In this document: piece after piece, positions 1-8,199 of the stretch | How positions within the stretch are numbered: position 1 is the stretch's first letter | How the letters are laid out: each line of letters opens with the position of its first letter | Assembly (NCBI RefSeq): GCF_021401245.1 | Contig: NZ_JACBFY010000005.1 | Coordinates: 186,001 to 250,000 of the forward strand | DNA: 64,000 nt | From: Pseudacidovorax sp. NFM-22 | Lineage (GTDB): Bacteria > Pseudomonadota > Gammaproteobacteria > Burkholderiales > Burkholderiaceae_C | Direction: 5' to 3' | Notes under the pieces: model-generated | What the model saw: the letters and a program-made list of their open reading frames with translations, nothing else | Told to the model about the DNA's origin: nothing | The model's database searches: none | Translations under genes and position numbers: made by a program

Positions 1-378
1 GGGCGGCTGCGGCAGCCAGCTGAGGTCGCTGTGCCAGATGTTGATCTCGGGCGGGCGCTTCTCGTCGAACTCGATCACCTCGACGAAGGGATGGCCGTCC
101 TTGCGCGGGAAGAAGGCGCCGGGCGCCAGCTCGCCGAAGACGGCGGCCAGTGCCACATGCTGCTCGGGCGTGAGCGGCTGGGCCGGGAAGAACAGCACCT
201 CGAAGTCCAGCAGCGCCTGCTGCAGCTCGCGCCGCACCTCGGGGCCGATGGGCTGCGTCAGGTCCACGCCCTCGATGCGCGCCGCGAAGTTGGGCTGCTG
301 CGGCTGCGGCCGGATGTGGCGGTAGCGCCCGGCGATGTCGACGGGCTCGATGCGGACGGGAAATTTCTGGACGGACAT
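1..378 (-). CDS. TauD/TfdA-family dioxygenase (partial, C-terminus off window)
   Basis: N-terminal 126 residues of an Fe(II)/2-oxoglutarate-dependent dioxygenase of the TauD family, which oxidise the carbon next to a sulfonate or similar group. The first two iron ligands are visible as HSD in NIWHSDLSW (H116, D118) near the cut end. The distal His and the 2-oxoglutarate-binding Arg lie outside the window. The ATG at 378 has AGGAGAGG just upstream on the coding strand. It is the last visible gene of the leftward set, 25 bp after an ABC ATPase, so it probably acts on the imported substrate. The family is clear; the exact substrate is not. Confidence 0.85.
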   Translation of the reverse strand, partial: MSVQKFPVRIEPVDIAGRYRHIRPQPQQPNFAARIEGVDLTQPIGPEVRRELQQALLDFEVLFFPAQPLTPEQHVALAAVFGELAPGAFFPRKDGHPFVEVIEFDEKRPPEINIWHSDLSWLPQPP

Positions 379-403
379 GGACCTCTCCTGTTGACGAAAC
401 GAA

Positions 404-1204
404 TCAGGCCGCGACGGCGGCCTTGCCCTCCGCCACGGCCTCGGCAGGACCGGCGAACTCGGCCAGCACGGCATCCTTGATCTGCACGAAGGCCAGGTCG
501 GCGCGGCGCCGCGGATGGGGCAGCGGCACCGGCACCACGCGCTGGATGCGCCCGGGCCGCGGCGCCATCACGACCACGCGGTCGCCGAGGAACACGGCCT
601 CTTCCACGTCGTGCGTGACCAGCACGGTGGTGATGCCCTCGGCCTGCCAGATGCGCTGCAGCTCCTGCTGCAGGTGGGCGCGCGTCATGGCGTCGAGCGC
701 GCCGAAAGGCTCGTCCAGCAGCAGCACCTCGGGCCGGCTGACCAGCGCGCGCGCAATGGCCACGCGCTGCGACATGCCGCCCGACAGCTGGTGCGGCCAG
801 GCCCGCTCGAAGCCGCGCAGGCCCACCAGGGCGATGTGGTCGGCCACCTGGCGGGCCTTCTGCGCCTCGGTGAGCGGGGCGTTGATCAGGCCCAGCGCCA
901 CGTTGTCCTGCACGGTGAGCCAGGGGAAGAGCCGGTGTTCCTGGAACACGATGCCGCGTTCCAGCCCGGTGCCGGCGATGGGCTTTCCGTCGAGCAGCAG
1001 CTGGCCGTCGAAGCCCGCCTCCAGCCCCACGATGAGCCGCAGCAGCGTGGACTTGCCGCAGCCGCTGGTGCCGACGATGCTGACGAATTCGCCGGGTGCG
1101 ATGTCCAGCGAGATGTCCTGCAGCACCGGCAGCGGCTGGCCCTCGACCTCGTACTGCTTGGAGAGATGGCGGATGGCCAGCGTGCCGGCTTCGGAACGGC
1201 TCAT
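404..1204 (-). CDS. ABC transporter ATP-binding protein (SsuB/TauB type)
   Basis: A 266-residue cytoplasmic ATPase of the nitrate/sulfonate/taurine ABC family. Walker A is GTSGCGKST (about residues 45-53), the signature is LSGGM, and Walker B leads into LLLDEPFGALD, followed by the switch His in LVTHDVEEA. The length is normal for SsuB/TauB. It lies 40 bp downstream of a permease in the same orientation and would energise the two permeases encoded upstream. The substrate is inferred from the neighbouring TauD-type gene to be a sulfonate or a related organic acid. Confidence 0.9.
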   Translation of the reverse strand: MSRSEAGTLAIRHLSKQYEVEGQPLPVLQDISLDIAPGEFVSIVGTSGCGKSTLLRLIVGLEAGFDGQLLLDGKPIAGTGLERGIVFQEHRLFPWLTVQDNVALGLINAPLTEAQKARQVADHIALVGLRGFERAWPHQLSGGMSQRVAIARALVSRPEVLLLDEPFGALDAMTRAHLQQELQRIWQAEGITTVLVTHDVEEAVFLGDRVVVMAPRPGRIQRVVPVPLPHPRRRADLAFVQIKDAVLAEFAGPAEAVAEGKAAVAA

Positions 1205-1244
1205 GGGGAACCCGGATCGAAGAAGAAGGATGAAATGGGCGCCA

Positions 1245-2066
1245 TCACTGGAAGCGCGCCACGGACTGCCCGCGCCAGGCGAGCAGGCGCCGCTCGATGC
1301 GGGTGGCGATCCAGTTCAGCGCGAAGCCGACCAGCCCGACCACCACCACGCCGAAGAGCACCAGGTCCATCTTGAAATGCTCGCGGCCGTCGATCATGGT
1401 GTTGCCGATGCCCTGGCCCGAGACCAGCAGGTACTCGGCGCCCAGCGTGGCCAGCCACGCATAGATGAGCGCCAGGTGGATGCCCGCGAAGATCGATGGC
1501 GTCGCGCCCGGCAGCACCACGCGCCACAGCAGCTGCCAGCGGGTGAAGCGCAGCACTCGCGCCACCTCCACCAGCTCGCGCGGCACGCTGCGGATGCCTT
1601 CGTAGGTGTTGAGCACCACCGGGAAGAAGGCGGCCAGCGACAGGAAGGCGACCTTGGCCGCATCGCCCAGCCCGAACCACACGGAGATCAGCGGAATCCA
1701 GGCGAACAGCGAGATCTGCTTGAGCGTGTGGAAGCTTGGGCCCAGCGCGCGCTCTGCCGGCCGCGACAGGCCCAGCAGCAGCCCGAAGACAAGCCCGCCA
1801 CCGGCGCCGATGGCAAAGCCGGCCAGGTCGCGCCACAGGCTGGCGCCCAGCGCCACGCGCAGCTCGCCGCTGACGGTGTAGTCCACCGCGCGCTGCCACA
1901 CGGCCTGCGGCGACACCAGCAGGGGCGAATCGATCCAGCGGAACTGCACCGCCGCCCACCAGAGCAGCAGCAGGCCCAGGGGCAGCACCCAGCCGCGCAG
2001 CGCGGCCGGTACGGGATGGCGGTCGGCGCGTGCGCCAACGGGGGCTTTGTCGGTCGATCGAGTCAT
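1245..2066 (-). CDS. ABC transporter permease (SsuC/TauC type), copy 1
   Basis: A 273-residue inner-membrane permease with several hydrophobic segments. It has the EAA-type coupling loop (VPRELVEVARVLRFT, then VLPGATPSIFAG) that contacts the ATPase. It is 3 bp downstream of a second, related permease; the two share a nearly identical coupling loop (VARVLRFTRWQLL), which suggests duplication and perhaps a heterodimeric channel. The usual Ssu/Tau systems encode one permease, so the pair is unusual. The start MTRSTDK is the first in-frame ATG after the upstream stop. Confidence 0.88.
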   Translation of the reverse strand: MTRSTDKAPVGARADRHPVPAALRGWVLPLGLLLLWWAAVQFRWIDSPLLVSPQAVWQRAVDYTVSGELRVALGASLWRDLAGFAIGAGGGLVFGLLLGLSRPAERALGPSFHTLKQISLFAWIPLISVWFGLGDAAKVAFLSLAAFFPVVLNTYEGIRSVPRELVEVARVLRFTRWQLLWRVVLPGATPSIFAGIHLALIYAWLATLGAEYLLVSGQGIGNTMIDGREHFKMDLVLFGVVVVGLVGFALNWIATRIERRLLAWRGQSVARFQ

Positions 2067-2069
2067 GGC

Positions 2070-2903
2070 TCAGAACCCCGGGCGACGCCAGCGTGTGAGC
2101 CGGGATTCGACGGCCGCCAGCAGCCGGTCGAGCGCAAAGCCCACCGCACCGACCACCACCACGGCCGCCAGCACCACGTCGAGCTGGAACAGCTGCCGTC
2201 CATAGACGATCAGGAAGCCGATGCCCTCGCTGGAGGCCAGCAGCTCCACCACCACCAGCGCCAGCCAGGCATGGGTGAAGCCGTAGCGGATGCCGTTCCA
2301 GATGGGCGCGAAGGCCGCCGGGAACACCACCTTGGCGAGCAGTTGCCAGCGCGTGAAGCGCAGCACGCGCGCCACCTCGATGTAGCGGGTGGGCACGCCC
2401 TCGATGCCCTTGAAGGTGTTGAGCGCCACCGGCACCAGCGCCGCCTTGGCGATGAGCAGCACCTTGAGCGTCTCGTCGATGCCCACCAGCAGCATCAAGA
2501 GCGGCAGCCAGCCCAGCACGGGGATCTGGCTGAAGGCCTTGAAGAAGGGATGGACGTAGTCCTTGAAGCGCGGCCACAGACCCATGGCCACGCCCAGCGG
2601 CAGACCGATGGCGGTGCCGGCCGCAAAGCCGGCCAGCACGCGGGCCAGGCTCACGCCCAGGTGCGGCCAGAGCTCGCCGGAGCGCACCAGGTCGAGCAGC
2701 GTGGCCCAGACCGCGGCCGGGGCCGGCAGCACCTGCGGCGCCACCCAGGCCCGCTCGGCCGCCACCCACCAGAGCAGCAGCACCGCGAGCGGAAAGGGCC
2801 AGCCGGCCAGGCGAAGCGCCGCGGCCTTCAGCCGCTGGCGCCATGCCGAAGGCTCGGCCACCGGCCGGGCCGGCAGAGGGAGATGAAGGGCAGGTGTGCT
2901 CAT
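2070..2903 (-). CDS. ABC transporter permease (SsuC/TauC type), copy 2
   Basis: A 277-residue inner-membrane permease of the BPD_transp_1 family, starting MSTPALHLP at 2903. The open frame extends further upstream, but that part overlaps the binding-protein gene and has unlike composition. The EAA loop reads VPTRYIEVARVLRFT followed by VVFPAAFAPIWNG, and hydrophobic segments run through the protein. It is paralogous to the permease immediately downstream and lies 28 bp after the binding-protein gene, in the order SBP, permease, permease, ATPase, dioxygenase. Confidence 0.88.
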   Translation of the reverse strand: MSTPALHLPLPARPVAEPSAWRQRLKAAALRLAGWPFPLAVLLLWWVAAERAWVAPQVLPAPAAVWATLLDLVRSGELWPHLGVSLARVLAGFAAGTAIGLPLGVAMGLWPRFKDYVHPFFKAFSQIPVLGWLPLLMLLVGIDETLKVLLIAKAALVPVALNTFKGIEGVPTRYIEVARVLRFTRWQLLAKVVFPAAFAPIWNGIRYGFTHAWLALVVVELLASSEGIGFLIVYGRQLFQLDVVLAAVVVVGAVGFALDRLLAAVESRLTRWRRPGF

Positions 2904-2931
2904 CGCAGGCGATGCACGAAACCGGCGCCGC

Positions 2932-3900
2932 TCAGGCCAGGCCCGAGGCCGCGGCCTCCAGCACCTTGATCGGCTTCGGAATGAGCTTGAGCGCGTAGAA
3001 CGTGTCGGCGATCTGCTGCTGCTCGGCCAGGATGGCGCGGGTGATGGGCCCGGTGCCGAACTGCACCCGCGCGAAGGTGGTGTCCACCACCGGCTTGGGC
3101 AGGCCCCAGATGGCCGCCAGCTCGCCCGAGAAGGCATCGCGGTTGGCGGCGCCCCAGGCGTCGATGCGGGAGATCTCCTCGATCAGCACCTGGGTGACGT
3201 CGCGGTTCTTCTCGGCATAGGGCAGCGACGAGAAGTAGTAGGCGCGGTTGCCCACCACGCCCGTGGCGTCGGCCAGGATGCGCCCGCCCAGCGTCTTCTC
3301 GGCGGAAGCGAGGAAGGGGTCCCAGATCACCCAGGCGTCGATGGAGCCCTTCTCGAAGGCCGCGCGCGCATCGGCCGGCGGCAGGAAGACCGACTGCACG
3401 TCGCCATAGGCCAGGCCGTTCTTTTCGAGCAGCTTGACCAGGAAGTAGTGGACGTTGCTGCCCTTGTTGTAGGCCACGCGTTTGCCCTTGAGGTCGGCCA
3501 CGCTGCGGATGGGCGAATCCTTGGGCACCAGCACGGCCTCGGACGCGGGCCGCGGCACCGTGGCCGCCACATAGGCCAGCGGTGCGCCGGCGGCCTGGGC
3601 AAAGATGGGAGGGGCCTCGCCCACATCGCCGAAGTCGATGGAGCCCACGTTGAGCGCTTCCAGCTGCACCGGGCCGGCCGTGAACTCGGTCCAGCTCACC
3701 TTGACGCCCAGCGGCGCCAGCCGCTGCTCCAGCGTGCCACGGGCCTTGAGCAGGCTGAGGATGCCCTTCTGGTTGCCGATGCGCAGCGCGCGCGTTGCGG
3801 GCTGGGCGAAGGCGGGTGCGCCCGCGAGGGCCACGCCGCCCGCAGCGGCAGTGCCCACCTGGAGCAGGCGACGGCGGGAAAGTGGAAGCAGGGAAGTCAT
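2932..3900 (-). CDS. ABC transporter substrate-binding protein (SsuA/NMT1-like)
   Basis: A 322-residue periplasmic binding protein of the aliphatic sulfonate/nitrate/taurine family. The N-terminus MTSLLPLSRRRLLQVG plus a hydrophobic stretch ending APAFAQ is a Tat-type signal peptide. Typical family features are RIGNQKGILSLLKARGTLE near the start and the later stretch DAWVIWDPFLA. It is the first gene of the leftward operon and shares the 297-bp intergenic region with the divergent TauD-type gene. The ligand is inferred, not shown. Confidence 0.88.
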   Translation of the reverse strand: MTSLLPLSRRRLLQVGTAAAGGVALAGAPAFAQPATRALRIGNQKGILSLLKARGTLEQRLAPLGVKVSWTEFTAGPVQLEALNVGSIDFGDVGEAPPIFAQAAGAPLAYVAATVPRPASEAVLVPKDSPIRSVADLKGKRVAYNKGSNVHYFLVKLLEKNGLAYGDVQSVFLPPADARAAFEKGSIDAWVIWDPFLASAEKTLGGRILADATGVVGNRAYYFSSLPYAEKNRDVTQVLIEEISRIDAWGAANRDAFSGELAAIWGLPKPVVDTTFARVQFGTGPITRAILAEQQQIADTFYALKLIPKPIKVLEAAASGLA

Positions 3901-4197
3901 GTCGGAACAGGCGCTCGCAGCAGGAAAGGGATGCGGATTCTTGGGCCGCCAGACCTGCTTGGGAAACGCGCAGTTCGCAGGTCCTTATTCGCAAAGCGAG
4001 CAAGGCGGCGTGGCGCCGAAGAGCCGGCTCCACTCATCGACGGCCTTGCTCGCTGGCCGCATAAGCACAGTCGTTTTCCGCCTTAGACGATTCCCTTGTT
4101 AGCAAGCGAGAACTCTGTCGTTCCTGCTTCGAAGGCGCGTCCCTAGAGTCCTGTCCATCGCCACCACGCCGGTGGCACCGACACCGACAGCCCCGCC
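3901..4197. promoter_or_regulatory. Divergent intergenic region of the two sulfonate-type operons
   Basis: This 297-bp region separates the two divergent transport sets, so it must hold promoters for both. It contains a 12-bp perfect inverted repeat, AGCGAGCAAGGC at 3995-4006 and its complement at 4043-4054, separated by 36 bp. To the right is a locally AT-richer stretch (about 4055-4125) that includes CTTGTTAGCAAG. In known sulfonate operons such regions bind the LysR-type regulators CysB/Cbl. No regulator gene lies nearby and no convincing -35/-10 pair was identified. Confidence 0.5.
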
Positions 4198-5091
4198 ATG
4201 ACCGCCCACGCCCTTCTCGACGACGCCCATTCCCTGCTGCAGGACTTCGACATCCGCCCGCTGCCCGGCAGCTTTGCCGCCGAGGTGGTGGGCCTGGACC
4301 TCGGCCGGCCGCTGCTCGCCGACGACTTCGACCGCATCCGCCGCGCGCACCTGGCGCACCCCGTGCTCGTCTTCCGCGACCAGCGCATCACGCCGGCCCA
4401 GCAGGTGGCCTTCAGCCGCCGCTTCGGGCCGCTGCAGATCCATGTGCAGAAGAAGTTCCAGCTCGCCGGCCATCCCGAGGTGCTGATCGTTTCCAACATC
4501 AAGGAGAAGGGCGAGCCCATCGGCCTGGGCGACGCGGGCCACTTCTGGCATTCGGACCTGTCGTACAAGGAAAAGCCCAGCCTGGGTTCACTGCTGCATG
4601 CCCAGGTACTGCCGGCCGAAGGCGGCGACACGCTCTTCGCCGACCAGCATGCCGCGTGGGAGACGCTGCCAGAGGCGCTGAAGGACCGCGTCTCCACGTC
4701 GCAGGCCGAGCACAGCTACCTGGCCAAGTACGAGGAACTGCGCGCCCGCAGCCCCTGGCGCCCGGCCCTCACGGCCGCGCAGCTGGAAGAGGTCAAGCCC
4801 GTGGTGCATCCGGTGGTGCGCACCCATCCCGAGACGGGCCGCAAGGCGCTCTTCGTCAGCGAGCACTTCACGACCCGCATCGTGGGCCTGCCCGAGGACG
4901 AGAGCCAGGCCCTGCTGGCCGAGCTGTTCGCGCACAGCACGCAGCCCGCGCTGCAGTACCGCCATCGATGGCAGCCGCACGACATGGTGTTCTGGGACAA
5001 CCGCTCGGTCACGCACCTGGCGGCCGGCACGCCCGACCACCTGCCGCGCAAGCTGTTCCGCACCACCATCGAGGGCGACCGGCCCTTCTGA
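4198..5091 (+). CDS. TauD/TfdA-family Fe(II)/2-oxoglutarate dioxygenase
   Basis: A complete 297-residue dioxygenase of the taurine dioxygenase family. The facial triad can be placed: H118 and D120 in FWHSDLSY, and distal H273 in SVTHLAAG. R288 in LFRTTIEG fits the 2-oxoglutarate carboxylate anchor. The fold begins with FAAEVVGLDLGRPL, typical of TauD. It heads the rightward operon and is followed by two binding proteins, an ATPase and a permease, so it probably oxidises what that transporter imports. Alternatives within the family include aryloxyalkanoate or alkylsulfate dioxygenases. Confidence 0.9.
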   Translation: MTAHALLDDAHSLLQDFDIRPLPGSFAAEVVGLDLGRPLLADDFDRIRRAHLAHPVLVFRDQRITPAQQVAFSRRFGPLQIHVQKKFQLAGHPEVLIVSNIKEKGEPIGLGDAGHFWHSDLSYKEKPSLGSLLHAQVLPAEGGDTLFADQHAAWETLPEALKDRVSTSQAEHSYLAKYEELRARSPWRPALTAAQLEEVKPVVHPVVRTHPETGRKALFVSEHFTTRIVGLPEDESQALLAELFAHSTQPALQYRHRWQPHDMVFWDNRSVTHLAAGTPDHLPRKLFRTTIEGDRPF

Positions 5092-5100
5092 TCACCCCCC

Positions 5101-5118
5101 GGCGGCCCAGCGGCCGCC
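5101..5118. repeat. GC-rich hairpin GGCGGCC-CAGC-GGCCGCC
   Basis: A perfect 7-bp stem with a 4-nt loop directly after the TauD-type stop codon. There is no T-run after it, so it is not a classical intrinsic terminator. The same arms with loop CCGC recur at 58832-58849, between dhaK and a Bug gene, which suggests a dispersed intergenic element of the REP type. Confidence 0.6.
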
Positions 5119-5203
5119 TCCCTCGGGCGACAGGATGGGAAGACGGCCACAGGTCCGTCATCCGCAGAAGTCCCGCGCCCGCCACATCCCGGAGAGGAAG
5201 CCC

Positions 5204-6214
5204 ATGAAACCCATCACCCGCCGCCTGGCCGCCCTGCTCACCGCCGGCGGCCTGGCCACCGCCTCGCTGGCCGCCCATGCCGAAGGCCAGATCCGCATCG
5301 CCCAGCAGTTCGGCATCGTCTACCTGCTGCTGAACGTGGCGCAGGAGCAGAAGCTCATCGAGAAGCACGCCAAGGCCGCCGGCATCGACGCCAAGGTCGA
5401 GTTCCTGCAGCTGTCGGGCGGCTCGGCCGTCAACGACGCGCTGCTGTCGGGCAGCATCGACATTGCCGACGCCGGCGTCGGCCCGCTCTTCACGCTGTGG
5501 GATCGCACGAAGGGGCGCCAGAACGTCAAGGGCGTGGCCTCGCTGGGCAACTTCCCCTATTACCTGGTCACCAACAATCCGAACGTGAAGTCCATTGCCG
5601 ACTTCACCGACAAGGACCGCATCGCGCTGCCGGCCGTCGGCGTGTCGGTGCAATCACGTGTGCTGCAGCTGGCCTCGGCCAAGCTGTGGGGCGACAAGGA
5701 CTTTGCGCGGCTCGACAGGATCAGCGTCGCGCTGCCGCATCCGGATGCCGCCGCGGCCATCATCAAGGGCGGCACCGAGATCACGGGCCACTTCGGCAAC
5801 CCGCCCTTTCAGGAGCAGGAGCTGGCCGGCAACCCCAATGCCCGCATCGTGCTCAATTCCTATGACGTGCTCGGCGGCCCGTCGTCGGCCACGGTGCTCT
5901 ATGCCACCGAGAAGTTCAGAAGCGAGAACCCCAAGACCTACAAGGCCTTCGTCGCCGCGCTGGACGAGGCGGCCCAGTTCATCCGCCGCCAACCCGAGCA
6001 GGCGGCCGACATCTACCTCAAGGTCAGTGGCGCCAAGACCGACCGCGCGCTGCTGCTGAAGATCATCAGGAACCCCGAGGTGCAGTTCAAGACCGAGCCG
6101 CAGAACACGCTGGCGCTGGGTCAGTTCATGCACCGCGTGGGCGCCATCAAGAACCAGCCGCAGTCGGTGAAGGACTACTTCTTCGACGACGTGCTCAACG
6201 CCCAGTCGAACTGA
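5204..6214 (+). CDS. ABC transporter substrate-binding protein (NitT/TauT family), copy 1
   Basis: A 336-residue periplasmic binding protein. The start MKPITRRLAALL at 5204 is chosen because GGAGAGGA lies just upstream and a Sec-type signal ending AAHAEG follows. The mature part starts IRIAQQFGIVYLLLNV. The signature regions (GSAVNDALLSGSIDIADAG, ALPHPDAAAAIIKGG) are shared with the next gene, from which it is separated by only one base. Tandem paralogous receptors feeding one permease/ATPase pair would broaden the substrate range or act on related compounds. Confidence 0.88.
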   Translation: MKPITRRLAALLTAGGLATASLAAHAEGQIRIAQQFGIVYLLLNVAQEQKLIEKHAKAAGIDAKVEFLQLSGGSAVNDALLSGSIDIADAGVGPLFTLWDRTKGRQNVKGVASLGNFPYYLVTNNPNVKSIADFTDKDRIALPAVGVSVQSRVLQLASAKLWGDKDFARLDRISVALPHPDAAAAIIKGGTEITGHFGNPPFQEQELAGNPNARIVLNSYDVLGGPSSATVLYATEKFRSENPKTYKAFVAALDEAAQFIRRQPEQAADIYLKVSGAKTDRALLLKIIRNPEVQFKTEPQNTLALGQFMHRVGAIKNQPQSVKDYFFDDVLNAQSN

Positions 6215-6215
6215 C

Positions 6216-7232
6216 ATGGCCGTGCTCCAACGACGCGACCTCCTCAAGGCCGGCGCCGCTGCGGCGCTGGGCCTGGGCGGCGTGGCGGCCCGCGCCGAAG
6301 GCCGCATCCGCATCGCGCAGCAGTTCGGCATCGGCTATCTGCTGCTGGACGTGGTGCGCGACCGCAAGCTGATCGAAAAGCACGCCAAGGCACTGGGTGT
6401 GCCGGTGGTCGAGGTGGAGTGGTCGTCGATCTCCGGCGCCACGGCCATGAACGAGGCGCTGCTGGCCGGCTCGCTGGACATCGTCTCGGCCGGCGTGCCG
6501 CCCATGCTCACGATGTGGGACCGCACCCGCGGTCGCCAGAACGTGAAGGCCGTGGCCGCCCTCGGCGCGTTGCCCAACTACCTGCTGAGCAACAACCCGC
6601 AGGTGCGCACGCTGAAGGACCTCGGCCCCAAGGACCGCATCGCGGTGCCGGCGGCGGGCGTGGGCTTCCAGTCGCGCGTGCTGCAGATCGAGGCCGCCCG
6701 CCTCTTTGGCCGCGAGAACTTCAAGCGGCTGGACGACATCTCCGTCAGCCTGCCGCATCCGGATGCGACGGCGGCGCTCATCAAGGGCGGCTCGGAGATC
6801 AACACCCATTTCTCCAGCGCGCCCTTCTACTACCAGGCCCTGGCCGCCAACCCGGCGGTGCACAAGGTGATCAGCAGCTACGACATCCTGGGCGGGCCCG
6901 CCACCTTCAACGTGCTCTACACCACGCAGAAGTACCGCGACGAGAACCGCCTGGTCTACAAGGCCTTCTACAACGCGCTGGTGGAGGCCGAGCAGATCGT
7001 GAAGGCCGACAAGGCCGCCGCGGCCGACATCTTCATCCGCGTGCAGAACTCGCGGCTCGACCCGGCCCTGGTGCGCCGCATCGTGCAGGACCCGGAGAAC
7101 GACTTCACTGTCTCGCCTCAGCGCAGCCAGGTCTATGCCGACGAGCTGTTCAAGCTGGGCGTGCTGCGCAACCAGGCGGCCTCGTGGAAGGACTTCTTCT
7201 TCGAGGAAGCCTGGAGCCGGCCGGGCAGTTGA
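6216..7232 (+). CDS. ABC transporter substrate-binding protein (NitT/TauT family), copy 2
   Basis: A 338-residue paralogue of the preceding binding protein. Shared stretches include RIAQQFGIGYLLLDV, ATAMNEALLAGSLDIVSAG and SLPHPDATAALIKGG. The N-terminus MAVLQRRDLLKAG with a hydrophobic run ending ARAEG looks like a Tat signal, whereas copy 1 looks Sec-type. The start codon is one base after the copy 1 stop, so the two are translated as a unit. The ABC ATPase follows after 67 bp. Confidence 0.88.
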   Translation: MAVLQRRDLLKAGAAAALGLGGVAARAEGRIRIAQQFGIGYLLLDVVRDRKLIEKHAKALGVPVVEVEWSSISGATAMNEALLAGSLDIVSAGVPPMLTMWDRTRGRQNVKAVAALGALPNYLLSNNPQVRTLKDLGPKDRIAVPAAGVGFQSRVLQIEAARLFGRENFKRLDDISVSLPHPDATAALIKGGSEINTHFSSAPFYYQALAANPAVHKVISSYDILGGPATFNVLYTTQKYRDENRLVYKAFYNALVEAEQIVKADKAAAADIFIRVQNSRLDPALVRRIVQDPENDFTVSPQRSQVYADELFKLGVLRNQAASWKDFFFEEAWSRPGS

Positions 7233-7299
7233 TGCCGCCAGCACTGCCCTCCGCCTGCCCGACCGCCCCGTTCCCCCTCCTTCCCTCATCCCCTCTGCC

Positions 7300-8199
7300 A
7301 TGACCGCCGCTGCCACAGCCACCCTGCGTGCCGCGCCTTCGCCGGCCGCTGCCGCCCCACCCGTGCCCCGACGCCGGCCCGAACCACCCGCGGTCCACGC
7401 GGACGTCGCCGCCACCGCCCTGCTCCAGGTGCAGGGCGTGAGCCTGGAGTACCGCACGCCCGAGCATGTGGTGCGCGCCACGCACCGGGTCAGCTTCGAC
7501 GTGCACCAGGCCGAGCGCTTCGTGCTGCTGGGACCCTCGGGCTGCGGCAAGAGCACGCTGCTCAAGGCCATCGCCGGTTTTATCCCGCCCGCCGAGGGCG
7601 AGATCCACCTGGACGGCCGACGCATCCAGGGCCCCGGCCCGGACCGCATCGTCGTGTTCCAGGAATTCGACCAGCTGCCGCCGTGGAAGACGGTCAAGCA
7701 GAACGTGATGTTCCCGCTGCTGGCCTCGCGCACGCTGGGCCGCCGCGAGGCCGAGGAGCGCGCCCTGCACTGGCTGGACCGCGTGGGCCTGGCCCGCTTC
7801 GCCGATGTGCATCCGCACCAGCTGTCGGGCGGCATGAAGCAGCGGGTGGCCATCGCCCGCGCCCTGGCCATGCAGCCGCGCGTGCTGCTGATGGACGAGC
7901 CCTTCGCTGCCCTGGACGCGCTCACGCGCCGCCGCATGCAGGAAGAACTGCTGGCCCTGTGGGAAGAGCTGCGCTTCACCCTGCTCTTCGTCACGCACTC
8001 CATCGAGGAGGCGCTGGTGGTGGGCAGCCGCATCGCGCTGCTGTCGCCGCACCCCGGCCGCATGCGGGCCGAGATCAACAGCCACGGCTTCGACCTGGCC
8101 AGCCAGGGCAGCCCCGAGTTCCAGGCCACGGCGCAGCGCATCCACCACCTGCTGTTCGACGCGCCGCCGCACGGCGCCGACGGAGACCCTCCGCAATGA
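7300..8199 (+). CDS. ABC transporter ATP-binding protein (SsuB/TauB type)
   Basis: A 299-residue ATPase. The ATG at 7300 gives a protein with a roughly 45-residue Ala/Pro-rich N-terminal extension before the conserved domain (LLQVQGVSLEYRTPEHVV). Walker A is GPSGCGKST, the signature LSGGMKQR, Walker B LLMDEPFAALD and the switch His is in FVTHSIEEA. It overlaps the following permease start by ATGA. The extension is unlike the left-hand ATPase and may be partly untranslated if an internal start is used. Confidence 0.88.
   Translation: MTAAATATLRAAPSPAAAAPPVPRRRPEPPAVHADVAATALLQVQGVSLEYRTPEHVVRATHRVSFDVHQAERFVLLGPSGCGKSTLLKAIAGFIPPAEGEIHLDGRRIQGPGPDRIVVFQEFDQLPPWKTVKQNVMFPLLASRTLGRREAEERALHWLDRVGLARFADVHPHQLSGGMKQRVAIARALAMQPRVLLMDEPFAALDALTRRRMQEELLALWEELRFTLLFVTHSIEEALVVGSRIALLSPHPGRMRAEINSHGFDLASQGSPEFQATAQRIHHLLFDAPPHGADGDPPQ

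Noticed and set aside
423-2969. 848-codon open frame on the plus strand, and similar long frames opposite or beside other genes
   Set aside because: It runs antisense to the ABC ATPase and permease genes, is rich in Arg/Ser/Pro/His without any domain, and reflects the high GC content. The same applies to frames such as 1201-2844 minus and 7683-9074 before 8196.
5101-5118. Intrinsic terminator after the TauD-type gene
   Set aside because: The stem is strong but there is no following T-run, and the operon genes continue downstream in the same direction; it is treated as an intergenic repeat.
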